From Sphingobacteriaceae bacterium (GTDB taxonomy: Bacteria; Bacteroidota; Bacteroidia; B-17B0; Aurantibacillaceae), in contig JAHEYE010000065.1 of assembly GCA_023251695.1 (NCBI GenBank), positions 1 through 14,544 of the forward strand: DNA of 14,544 bases. Direction: 5' to 3'. The notes under the pieces were generated by a model. The model saw only the letters and a list, made by a program, of their open reading frames with translations. It was not told where the DNA came from and did not search any database. The position numbers were made by a program, and so were the translations under genes. Shown here piece by piece: positions 1 through 6,136 of this stretch. Positions within the stretch are counted from its first letter, which is position 1. The number at the start of each line of letters is the position of its first letter.

Positions 1-1
1 T

Positions 2-43
2 GTTTCATGTTTAGTGTTTAGTGTTTAGTGTTTAGTGTTTAGT
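2..43. repeat. Tandem heptanucleotide array (GTTTAGT x5 plus one variant)
   Basis: GTT occurs at 2, 9, 16, 23, 30 and 37, exactly every 7 bases. The first unit is GTTTCAT and the next five are identical GTTTAGT. The array lies downstream of the ubiX stop and may continue to the left, beyond the window. On the other strand it reads as AACACTA units, the same AACNNNN format as the arrays before parA and parB. No coding capacity or terminator hairpin is visible here. Confidence 0.9.
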
Positions 44-74
44 GAATAATACAGAAGTTCCGAAAAGTCACAAA

Positions 75-668
75 TTACTTATTTAAGCGACTGCCTTCTC
101 CGCCCCAGCGATAGGTAGCTATCTCTAATCCCGCAATATCAATAACCCGGTCGACCACCGTTGCTGCCATTTCCTCAAAGTCTTTTGGTACAGAATAAAA
201 AGATGGTGAGGCCGGACAAATTATTCCACCTGCTTCTGTTACGGCTTTCATGTTATTAATATGGATAAGACTTAAAGGTGTATCACGCGTGACTAAAATT
301 AATTTGCGTCGTTCTTTTAGCATGACGTCGGCGGCGCGAGTAATTAAATCGTTACTTATGCCGCCTGCAATTCTTCCAAGTGTTCCCATGCTGCATGGAC
401 AAACAATCATGCAATCAAATTTTGAGGAGCCGGATGCAAAAGGTGCATTAAAATCAGTCTTACCATAAAAATTAAAACCATAGGAAGAAAAACTGTCCGA
501 TTTTAATTCATGTTTCCAAACATCTTTCGCATTATCGCTCATCACCACCCCAACGGTTTCAATTTGATCTGCAGCGTTTTTTAATTTATCTAAAAGCACT
601 TTAGCATAAATACTTCCACTGGCGCCGGTAACGGCAACTACTATTTTATATTTCTTCTTTTGGCTCAC
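75..668 (-). CDS. ubiX: UbiX-family flavin prenyltransferase
   Basis: UbiX enzymes attach a dimethylallyl unit to FMN, making the prenylated flavin cofactor used by UbiD-type decarboxylases. The 197-residue protein has the family's usual length. It shows the N-terminal nucleotide-binding loop TGASGS (14-19), the segment CPCSMGTLGRIAGGI (90-104), the stretch RAADV with LKERRKLIL (111-125), and RDTPLS (128-133). C-terminal YRWGG supplies the family's late arginine. The start is GTG (666-668); it gives the normal short lead before the VTGASG strand, and no in-frame ATG fits. The 5' end overlaps the end of the upstream beta-barrel gene by 23 bases, so the two are probably translationally coupled. 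No UbiD partner is in the window, so the decarboxylase served (quinone pathway or other) cannot be told. Confidence 0.93.
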   Translation of the reverse strand: MSQKKKYKIVVAVTGASGSIYAKVLLDKLKNAADQIETVGVVMSDNAKDVWKHELKSDSFSSYGFNFYGKTDFNAPFASGSSKFDCMIVCPCSMGTLGRIAGGISNDLITRAADVMLKERRKLILVTRDTPLSLIHINNMKAVTEAGGIICPASPSFYSVPKDFEEMAATVVDRVIDIAGLEIATYRWGGEGSRLNK

Positions 669-1317
669 GTGATTTTTTTGGTTTTAATTTATAAGTAAGA
701 ACAACTTCCATAATATTATTATAACTGCCTTTGCTGAATGTTTTAGCAAGTATATTATTATAATACGGTTGCACAAAACCCACTTGCCACGGTCGTACAG
801 TGAGATACGAATTGTTGGTTCGTACTTCAACACCAATCTGCGGTTTTATCATCATGCCCAAGCCAATATTAAAACTGTATTCTGACTTCAGGAAAGGATA
901 AAGTCCGGTATAATTCCCAAGATCGGTGCTAGCCTCATAATAATTAATTAAATAACCGTAAGAAAGACCGAGTGTGTAAAAGAATTTATTGCTCTGCCAT
1001 CTGTACATTAAAGGAATCTCGATGTAATTTAAGCGCAATACATAAGTCGTATAATCGAATTTTGTGGGATTGGCATTTTTACGGGCGCCTTTCTGAATAT
1101 AAATAATTCCAAACTCAAGGGAATGTTTCTTTTTTAATAAAGCATTCAAATAAAGACCGCCGGTAAAGCCTAATTTATGGTAACCATCGTATTTGTCGCC
1201 ATGCACTTGACAAGCAGTAATACCTAAAGCAGGTTTTAAAGTAAATTTACTTTCGGTTTGAGCCTTACTTATCGCAAATAAGGCTAATATTATGAATATC
1301 AAGTATTTAATTCTCAA
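646..1317 (-). CDS. PorT-like outer-membrane beta-barrel protein
   Basis: The precursor has about 223 residues. Its N-terminus is MRIKYLIFIILALFAISKAQ, a clean signal peptide. After it come alternating aromatic and polar strands typical of the Bacteroidota 'outer membrane protein beta-barrel' (PorT-like) family: an early GITACQVHGD segment, a GYHKLGFTGG turn, LEFGIIYIQKG, and LRLNYIEIPLMYRW near the middle. I chose the TTG at 1315-1317. The longer reading from TTG 1339-1341 would begin inside a perfect -7 promoter box (1339-1346) and would put eight extra residues ahead of the signal peptide. It is the first gene of a two-gene unit with ubiX, overlapping it by 23 bases. The family is structural, so the ligand or partner is unknown. 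Confidence 0.8.
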   Translation of the reverse strand: MRIKYLIFIILALFAISKAQTESKFTLKPALGITACQVHGDKYDGYHKLGFTGGLYLNALLKKKHSLEFGIIYIQKGARKNANPTKFDYTTYVLRLNYIEIPLMYRWQSNKFFYTLGLSYGYLINYYEASTDLGNYTGLYPFLKSEYSFNIGLGMMIKPQIGVEVRTNNSYLTVRPWQVGFVQPYYNNILAKTFSKGSYNNIMEVVLTYKLKPKKSREPKEEI

Positions 1318-1338
1318 TATAAAGTATAAAAGACTTAT

Positions 1339-1346
1339 CAAATGTA
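1339..1346 (-). promoter_or_regulatory. -7 box (TACATTTG) for the beta-barrel/ubiX unit
   Basis: The minus strand reads TACATTTG, a full match to the Bacteroidota primary-sigma -7 consensus TAnnTTTG. It lies 21 bases before the preferred TTG start at 1317. I see no clear -33 TTTG upstream. The identical octamer precedes tRNA-His and the AI-2E permease gene. Confidence 0.6.
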
Positions 1347-1449
1347 GTCCTTTTTTAAGAAAAATCTTAACTTAGATTAAACCTTTAACAAGGATTAAAG
1401 TCATACTACCAGAAAAGCAAATAAATTAAAAATATAAAAAACAAAAATT

Positions 1450-2370
1450 ATGAAAACGAAACAATTAATTTTAACCCTTAGCACCTTAGTATTAGCAGGA
1501 TCGTTAATGCTTACAGGTTGCAGAAAGAAAACAAAAGAAACAGAAAATCCGGATTCGGATCAAACAGCGGCACAAGAAAATCAAATAGCTGAAAGCTATA
1601 TGAATGATGTTGCAGGAATTGGTTCACAAGGTTCTGAAAACGGTTCTTTATCAACTTACAGAAATGACGGCTCACAAGATGTCTTCGGAATTTCTTCGGC
1701 ATCATTAACTTTCGGTCCGAATACTTTTACAGTAGATTTCGGTGCGTATCCCGGTGTAAATTGCATTGATGGCAGAAAACGTTCAGGAAAATTAATGTTT
1801 AATTCTTCTGCTTCAACTAATTCAGCAACTGCTTACCGTAATCCTGGATATAATTTATCAATTACTTCGGCAAACTATACAGTTGATGATTATACCGTGA
1901 ATATCATAAGCAAGAACATAAGCAACACAACTCCAACTACAATTCCAACCGGAACAAACCCGGGGATGAATCTAACTTGGAATGTTACTGCTAATGTAAA
2001 TATTATTAAGCCATCGGGCGGCGGAACTATAACATGGAATTGTAACCGCACAAAAACTTTACTGAATACAAGCGACCCAATGTGCTACAAAGGACAGGCC
2101 TTACCTATCGATTGGAGTAAAGCAAGAATTCAGATTGATGGTAATGCTTCAGGTACAACTGCAGGTGGCGAAGGTTATACAGCTTATATGATTGGTATGA
2201 CAAGGGATTTTGGTACTTGCGGTGCCTTATTAAAATATCCATGGATTAAAGGTAATCTTAACTTTACTCCCGGAACAAAAGAAACACGTTACGTTAATTT
2301 TGGTACTGGTACTTGCGACAGAATTGCGGTAGTAACCATAAAGGGAATTGATTACACATTCAATTTCTAA
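1450..2370 (+). CDS. Putative lipoprotein of unknown function
   Basis: This 306-residue protein has a type II signal peptide (1-23) with lipobox MLTGC, so Cys24 should be lipidated. A charged linker (RKKTKETENPDSDQ) follows. The rest is rich in Thr, Asn, Ser and Gly, with alternating polar and hydrophobic residues and no obvious helices, suggesting an all-beta secreted domain. It has Cys residues near 106, 200, 213 and 258 and in the C-terminal TGTCDR segment, which could pair as disulfides. I do not recognise the family. The residues after Cys24 are basic rather than the acidic export signal described for surface lipoproteins, so an inward-facing position is possible; that is inference. It stands alone, divergent from the beta-barrel gene, and is followed by a strong terminator. 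I found no TAnnTTTG/A box close to its start. Confidence 0.85.
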   Translation: MKTKQLILTLSTLVLAGSLMLTGCRKKTKETENPDSDQTAAQENQIAESYMNDVAGIGSQGSENGSLSTYRNDGSQDVFGISSASLTFGPNTFTVDFGAYPGVNCIDGRKRSGKLMFNSSASTNSATAYRNPGYNLSITSANYTVDDYTVNIISKNISNTTPTTIPTGTNPGMNLTWNVTANVNIIKPSGGGTITWNCNRTKTLLNTSDPMCYKGQALPIDWSKARIQIDGNASGTTAGGEGYTAYMIGMTRDFGTCGALLKYPWIKGNLNFTPGTKETRYVNFGTGTCDRIAVVTIKGIDYTFNF

Positions 2371-2392
2371 ATAAAGATTCTTAAGGTGATAG

Positions 2393-2428
2393 GCCCCGTG
2401 CAGAAATGTGCGGGGCTTATTTTTTTTC
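2393..2428 (+). terminator. Rho-independent terminator after the lipoprotein gene
   Basis: Bases 2393-2402 pair with 2407-2416 in a 10-bp stem (two G-T pairs) closed by a GAAA tetraloop, followed by TTATTTTTTTT. The T-run lies inside the last codons and stop of the convergent LRR gene (stop at 2417-2419). The hairpin could also form in the minus-strand transcript, but no T-run follows it there. Confidence 0.9.
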
Positions 2429-3307
2429 CGGTTCCTTATCAAACTTCACATCACAACCCGGGAGCATAGCTTTAACCGTTTCGATTTCGTTTTTCGAAAA
2501 AGCACAACCTCTTAAATCAAGCAAGGCAAGGTTTTCCAATTGGGAAATAGTATCGGGCAGTTTTGTGATTTTAGTATTACGCAACGAAATGAGGCGAAGG
2601 TTTTTTGCAAGATAAATTGTAGAAGGAAGAGAAGTGATTGGATTGTCTTCAATTATCAAAACCTCAAGATTCGGTAAACGCTCGAAATGCGTGCTTACCT
2701 TGTAAGTATTAGTTTTAGATAAGTACAAAAATTTGAGCGACATCACCCTGAAAACTTCTTTCGGAAAAGAATCCATAATACAATTTTCAATCTGAATATC
2801 ATTTAGTGTCTTTATATATCGTAATGTACTCGGTAATTTTAAAGTATCGTCGGTATCTGTAAACTTTATGGTTTTTAATTTAGATAAATAAGCGATGGCT
2901 GCCGGAATACTGTCGATTTTAGTATGACTTAATTCGAGATGATTAAGACTGGAAAGTTTTCTGAAATCTTCTGGAAAAGCAGTAAACGGATTGTTGTAGC
3001 TGGCAATGTAAAGCAGATTAAATAAATCACCGAAATTTTTTGGAAACTCTTTTACTTCATTGCCGCTCAATTTAAGAACCTGCAAATCTTTGAGCTTGCT
3101 TATTTTATTGTATTCCTTTGGGTCGAGCTTTTTATAACTCAGATCCATTTTATAAACGCCCGTATTAACACTTAAAGCTTCTTTTAAATCTACATAAACG
3201 CGGCTGCCCATTGGTCCGTATTTTTCAAATTCTTTTTGTGCGAAAAGTGTTCCTGTAAGAAGAAGAGGAAGAAGATATTTAAGGCGGGCTTTCAAATAAT
3301 TAAGCAA
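2417..3307 (-). CDS. Secreted leucine-rich-repeat protein
   Basis: This 296-residue protein has an N-terminal signal peptide ending near LLLTGTLFAQ (15-24). About nine leucine-rich repeats of roughly 23 residues follow from about 52 to 281, for example LQVLKLSGNEVKEFP (75-89), LEVLIIEDNPITSLP (214-228) and LRLISLRNTKITKLP (237-251). The LxxLxLxxN-x-IxxLP pattern marks the bacterial type. Such solenoids bind proteins, but no partner can be named. There is no anchoring lipobox or sorting domain, so it is probably periplasmic or secreted. Start is uncertain: TTG at 3305-3307 gives this length, while TTG at 3293-3295 gives a tidier signal peptide (MKARLKYLLPLLL). It is the last gene of the pyrD operon, 12 bases after the HMG-CoA lyase-like gene, and its last codons overlap the T-run of the opposing terminator. 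Confidence 0.85.
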   Translation of the reverse strand: MLNYLKARLKYLLPLLLTGTLFAQKEFEKYGPMGSRVYVDLKEALSVNTGVYKMDLSYKKLDPKEYNKISKLKDLQVLKLSGNEVKEFPKNFGDLFNLLYIASYNNPFTAFPEDFRKLSSLNHLELSHTKIDSIPAAIAYLSKLKTIKFTDTDDTLKLPSTLRYIKTLNDIQIENCIMDSFPKEVFRVMSLKFLYLSKTNTYKVSTHFERLPNLEVLIIEDNPITSLPSTIYLAKNLRLISLRNTKITKLPDTISQLENLALLDLRGCAFSKNEIETVKAMLPGCDVKFDKEPEKK

Positions 3308-3319
3308 TCTAAAAAATAA

Positions 3320-4174
3320 TTAATGATAGTTGTTAAATATTTTCCAACTTAATTCATAAGCCTTTGTTAATTCAATAGTGTTTAAATTCAATTGTACAGA
3401 ATTGTTGTTTGCATATTCAATCAAATCTTCAGTGGCCATATTGCCGGTCAAATCTTCTTTTGCCATGGGACAACCACCGAAACCGTGAATGGCGACGTCG
3501 AAATTCCTGCAACCACTTTTGTAGGCAGCTTCTATTTTTTCTATGGCTTTGGGCCGCGTGCTGTGAAGGTGGGCGCCAATTTGCACATCCTTAAGTTCAG
3601 GAATTAAATGCGAAAATAAATAAGAAATGTTTTCAGGAGTAGAACAACCAATGGTATCGGCAAGCGCAATAATTTTTATTCCCATATCCGATAATTTATT
3701 GCTCCACTTGATTACGATATCCGAATTCCAATCATCCCCATAAGGATTTCCAAATGCCATGGAAATGTAAACCACCATTTCTTTTTTATGTTTGATACAA
3801 AGATTTTGAATTTCTTCAACCCTCACTAAAGATTCAGCAATGGAAGAATTGGTATTGCGTTGCTGAAATGTTTCTGAAATAGAAAAAGGAAAACCGAGAT
3901 ATTTTATTTCTTCAAATTTACAGGCGTCCTCAGCACCCCGGGTGTTAGCAATAATGGCCAGTAGTTTTGATTGGGTAGATGAGATATCAAGTTTTTTTAA
4001 TACCTCAGCGGTATCCTGCAATTGTGGAATTGCTTTTGGCGAAACAAAACTCCCGAAATCAATCGTTTCAAAACCAACTTTTAATAATTGATTCAGATAC
4101 TCAACTTTTAGTTCAGTCGGGATAAATTGTTTGATGCCCTGCATGGCATCGCGTGGGCATTCAGTGATTTTCAT
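3320..4174 (-). CDS. Hydroxymethylglutaryl-CoA lyase family protein
   Basis: The family splits HMG-CoA into acetyl-CoA and acetoacetate, the last step of leucine breakdown. The 284 residues form one DRE-TIM-type barrel. Visible landmarks are PRDAMQ (7-12; the family has PRDGLQ), with Arg8 and metal-ligand Asp9; SFVSPKAIPQ (42-51); metal-binding HLH (202-204); and the catalytic-loop GGCP with Cys235, then TGNMATED (243-250) with Asn245. All residues expected for metal binding and for the catalytic cysteine are present. The loop between Cys235 and Asn245 differs from the usual GGCPYAPGASGN, so a related acyl-CoA lyase activity is possible. Its ATG overlaps the pyrD TGA as ATGA (4171-4174), so translation is coupled to pyrD. 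There is no CoA-transferase or leucine-degradation gene nearby, which is unusual for this function. Confidence 0.85.
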   Translation of the reverse strand: MKITECPRDAMQGIKQFIPTELKVEYLNQLLKVGFETIDFGSFVSPKAIPQLQDTAEVLKKLDISSTQSKLLAIIANTRGAEDACKFEEIKYLGFPFSISETFQQRNTNSSIAESLVRVEEIQNLCIKHKKEMVVYISMAFGNPYGDDWNSDIVIKWSNKLSDMGIKIIALADTIGCSTPENISYLFSHLIPELKDVQIGAHLHSTRPKAIEKIEAAYKSGCRNFDVAIHGFGGCPMAKEDLTGNMATEDLIEYANNNSVQLNLNTIELTKAYELSWKIFNNYH

Positions 4175-5214
4175 TTTAAAATATTTTGCGCAACAAGCGC
4201 TTTATTAATTCGTTTAATCAAACCCGGGCCTTCATAAATAAAACCGGTATATAGTTGAATTAAATCAGCGCCTGCTTTTATTTTTTCAATCGCATCCTCG
4301 GCGCTGTGAATCCCTCCTACTCCAATAACAGGAAATGCATTGTTTGATTTTTGTTTCAGGTATTTTATAACTTCAGTGCTCCGTTTGGTTAAAGGTTTGC
4401 CGCTTAATCCGCCGGCACCTATTTTTTCAATTTCTTCTTTTGTGTAATCCAATCCTTCGCGACCAACGGTTGTATTGACAGCGATAACGCCTTCGATCTT
4501 CGTTGTTTTCACAATATCAATAATATCATCCAACTGAGTATTGCTCAAATCGGGTGCAATTTTTAAGAGGATTGGTTTCGGTTTTGATTTCGTATGATTT
4601 ATTTCCTGTAAGCGGTTCAATAATTTAGTAAGTGGTTCCCTTTCCTGCAAATCTCTTAGCCCGGGAGTGTTCGGAGAGCTTACATTCACCACAAAATAAT
4701 CTACTCCGTCAAACAATTCATTAAAATTAATTTCATAATCCTTAATGGCTTCTTCGTTAGGGGTGACTTTATTTTTGCCAATATTCCCGCCGATAATTAC
4801 GGTTTTATCTTTTCTGTGTTTTAATCTTTCAACAGCAGCTTTTACGCCTTCATTATTAAAACCCATTCTATTAATTAGCGCATCGTTTTTCGGTAGTCTG
4901 AAAGAACGGGGTTTATCGTTACCGGGCTGGGCTTTTGGGGTAAGGGTGCCTATTTCAACAAAGCCAAAACCCATATTTCCGAATTCATTAAACAATTTAG
5001 CGTCTTTATCCATCCCTGCAGCTAATCCAATTGGGTTCTTAAAATGCAGTCCGAACAGGTTTTTTTCGAGTTTTGGGTGTTCAAAGCCGTAAATTGACCT
5101 TAAAATTGCTCCAATTACGGGGATTTTATGTAAGAATCTGATCAGAGAGAAGGTGAAATGATGGGCTTTCTCGGGTTCCATTAAAAAGAGAAGGCTTTTG
5201 ATGATTTTATACAT
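4171..5214 (-). CDS. pyrD: Quinone-dependent dihydroorotate dehydrogenase (class 2)
   Basis: PyrD oxidises dihydroorotate to orotate, the fourth step of pyrimidine synthesis, and passes electrons through FMN to the membrane quinone pool. From the ATG at 5212-5214 the protein has 347 residues. The N-terminal amphipathic segment (about 1-45, MYKIIKSLLFLMEPEKAHH) is the class 2 membrane and quinone tunnel. NPIGLAAGMDK binds FMN, NRMGFNNEG contacts orotate, and NVSSPNTPG contains the class 2 catalytic serine (Ser180). GGLSG and VGGI near the C-terminus bind the FMN phosphate. A longer reading from TTG 5221-5223 is possible but would start inside the perfect -7 box at 5221-5228, so I prefer the ATG. 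It is the first gene of the operon with the HMG-CoA lyase-like and LRR genes. Confidence 0.96.
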   Translation of the reverse strand: MYKIIKSLLFLMEPEKAHHFTFSLIRFLHKIPVIGAILRSIYGFEHPKLEKNLFGLHFKNPIGLAAGMDKDAKLFNEFGNMGFGFVEIGTLTPKAQPGNDKPRSFRLPKNDALINRMGFNNEGVKAAVERLKHRKDKTVIIGGNIGKNKVTPNEEAIKDYEINFNELFDGVDYFVVNVSSPNTPGLRDLQEREPLTKLLNRLQEINHTKSKPKPILLKIAPDLSNTQLDDIIDIVKTTKIEGVIAVNTTVGREGLDYTKEEIEKIGAGGLSGKPLTKRSTEVIKYLKQKSNNAFPVIGVGGIHSAEDAIEKIKAGADLIQLYTGFIYEGPGLIKRINKALVAQNILK

Positions 5215-5220
5215 ACAGTA

Positions 5221-5228
5221 CAAAAGTA
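5221..5228 (-). promoter_or_regulatory. -7 box (TACTTTTG) for pyrD
   Basis: The minus strand reads TACTTTTG, a full match to TAnnTTTG, with only six bases (TACTGT) between its final G and the pyrD ATG. Transcription should begin at or just before the ATG, so the mRNA may be leaderless or nearly so. No good -33 element is visible at the usual 19-21 base spacing. Confidence 0.6.
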
Positions 5229-5297
5229 GGCTTAATGGGCTAAGAACCTCAGTGTCATTGTTGAAATGTTGAAAAAAAAGGGCAATTTTTAAGAATT

Positions 5298-5330
5298 TTT
5301 GTAATTTATTTCAAAATATATATATCTTTG
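5298..5330 (+). promoter_or_regulatory. Bacteroidota-type promoter for the Ala-rich lipoprotein gene
   Basis: TTTG at 5298-5301 (inside TTTTTG) is followed after 21 bases by TATCTTTG at 5323-5330. This matches the -33 TTTG / -7 TAnnTTTG arrangement of the Bacteroidota housekeeping sigma factor. The start site would fall near 5335-5338, leaving a leader of about 26-29 A-rich bases before the ATG at 5364. It is the best complete promoter in the window. Confidence 0.75.
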
Positions 5331-5363
5331 CCCCCAAATTAAACTTAACAAAAAAACTCAACA

Positions 5364-5627
5364 ATGAAAAAAGTATTATCAATCGTAGCTGTTGCCGCTT
5401 TATCTGCTGCTTTCGTAGCTTGCGGTCCATCTAAAGAAGAAATCGAAGCAAAAGAAAAAGCTAAAGCTGATTCAATTGCTGCTGTAGAAAAAGCAAAAAC
5501 TGATTCTATCGCTGCTGCTGAAGCTGCTGCTGCTGAAGCTGCTGCTGCTGCTGAAAAAATGAAAGCTGATTCAACTGCAATGGCTGATTCATTAGCTGCT
5601 GCTGCAAAAGGTGGAAAAAAGAAATAA
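5364..5627 (+). CDS. Small Ala-rich coiled-coil lipoprotein
   Basis: The 87-residue precursor has a type II signal peptide with lipobox FVAC and lipidated Cys20, leaving a mature chain of 68 residues. From about residue 24 to 82 the chain is Ala/Lys/Glu/Asp rich and helical. It repeats every 11 residues: ADSIAAVEKAK (35-45), TDSIAAAEAAA (46-56), AEAAAAAEKMK (57-67), ADSTAMADSLA (68-78). Eleven-residue periodicity favours a long, slightly right-handed coiled coil. The tail is GGKKK. Size and layout (lipid anchor, helical rod, terminal lysines) recall Braun's lipoprotein Lpp; that is analogy, not homology. Nearly uniform GCT codons for Ala, a complete promoter and a strong terminator all suggest high expression as a single-gene unit. 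No database family comes to mind. Confidence 0.88.
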   Translation: MKKVLSIVAVAALSAAFVACGPSKEEIEAKEKAKADSIAAVEKAKTDSIAAAEAAAAEAAAAAEKMKADSTAMADSLAAAAKGGKKK

Positions 5628-5646
5628 TTCTTAACCCCTAAGCATT

Positions 5647-5687
5647 AAAAAACCCTTCCGCTTAAGTCGGAGGGGTTTTTTATTTTT
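5647..5687 (+). terminator. Rho-independent terminator after the Ala-rich lipoprotein gene
   Basis: Bases 5647-5660 pair with 5668-5681 (14 bp including six A-T pairs and one T-G pair) around a 7-base loop. A T-rich tail runs to 5687. It begins about 20 bases after the stop codon. The tail merges with the left arm of the inverted-repeat element at 5683. Confidence 0.9.
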
Positions 5688-5780
5688 ACCCCCGTGGGAC
5701 TTTATCCGAAGATGATCATGAAAAGATTTGCCTTTTACGATATGAATCGACTTAAAAGCAAAGTTCCACGGGGGTAAAAA
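5683..5780. repeat. 98-bp element bounded by 21-bp inverted repeats
   Basis: Bases 5683-5703 and 5760-5780 are reverse complements at 20 of 21 positions (core ACCCCCGTGG), enclosing 56 bases. The arms are GC-richer than the surroundings. The form fits a small miniature transposable element or a long RNA hairpin. I see no clear target-site duplication, since the flanks TTTAT and TTACT differ. An open frame of 21 codons on the plus strand (ATG 5712, TAA 5775-5777) starts in the central part and stops inside the right arm; it encodes a basic peptide beginning MIMKRFAFYDMN and may be chance. The element sits between a terminator and the DUF2752 gene. Confidence 0.8.
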
Positions 5781-5786
5781 TTACTT

Positions 5787-5802
5787 AGTATTACCTAATA
5801 CT
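5787..5802. promoter_or_regulatory. Palindrome AGTATTA-CC-TAATACT, possible operator
   Basis: Two perfect 7-base half-sites flank CC. The palindrome lies 28 bases before the DUF2752 ATG and just right of the inverted-repeat element. Size and place suit a dimeric regulator's site, but no regulator gene is nearby and no promoter box is recognised here. Confidence 0.3.
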
Positions 5803-5830
5803 CATAAAGGAAGAGTTTAATGGGATAAAA

Positions 5831-6136
5831 ATGTTAGAATGGCTGCAAAATAATGCCCCGGCCTGTATGTTTAAGGTGCTCACCGGCATTGATTGTCCGG
5901 GCTGCGGCATGACACGTGCTTTTTTTGCATTACTAAGAGGTGATCTTATGGGCTCGTTAGCCTATAATCCTGCCCTCATCCCTTTCTTGTTAACTGTTAC
6001 TGCGCTTTTCATCCAACTGAAAATAAAGCACCCGAAAGGCGGACTTTATATTATTTGGCTATTCAGCCTGACAAGTGCGGTTGCTATGATCAATTTTGCA
6101 GTGAAACAATACCTGCTCATCTCAGCCCTACATTAA
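5831..6136 (+). CDS. DUF2752 family membrane protein
   Basis: This 101-residue protein carries the DUF2752 signature: Cys12, then TGIDCPGCGMTRA (18-30) with CxxC at 22-25 and the invariant GMTRA, then RGD (36-38) and YNP (45-47). Two hydrophobic segments follow (about 48-66 and 72-97), so it is a small inner-membrane protein. The family has no established function. The paired cysteines could bind metal or cycle redox state, which is speculation. The start is ATG 5831; an ATG at 5820 is followed at once by a stop. The gene ends tail-to-tail with the flippase gene, and the two stops overlap at TTAA (6133-6136). Confidence 0.85.
   Translation: MLEWLQNNAPACMFKVLTGIDCPGCGMTRAFFALLRGDLMGSLAYNPALIPFLLTVTALFIQLKIKHPKGGLYIIWLFSLTSAVAMINFAVKQYLLISALH

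Noticed and set aside
1..9. TGTTTCATG resembling a parS half-site
   Set aside because: The second half (TTTAGTG) does not complete the palindrome, and the sequence is explained as the first unit of the heptamer array.
2..43. CRISPR-like repeat array
   Set aside because: Units are 7 bases with no unique spacers between them, and no cas genes are present.
665..672. TCACGTGA palindrome, the core of the ParB site parS
   Set aside because: Only the central 8 bases and two outer bases match TGTTTCACGTGAAACA; the other flanking bases differ, and the palindrome includes the ubiX GTG start. It is too weak to call as parS.
5516..5560. GCT-rich trinucleotide run as a phase-variation switch
   Set aside because: Gain or loss of GCT units keeps the reading frame; it could change rod length but not switch expression on or off.
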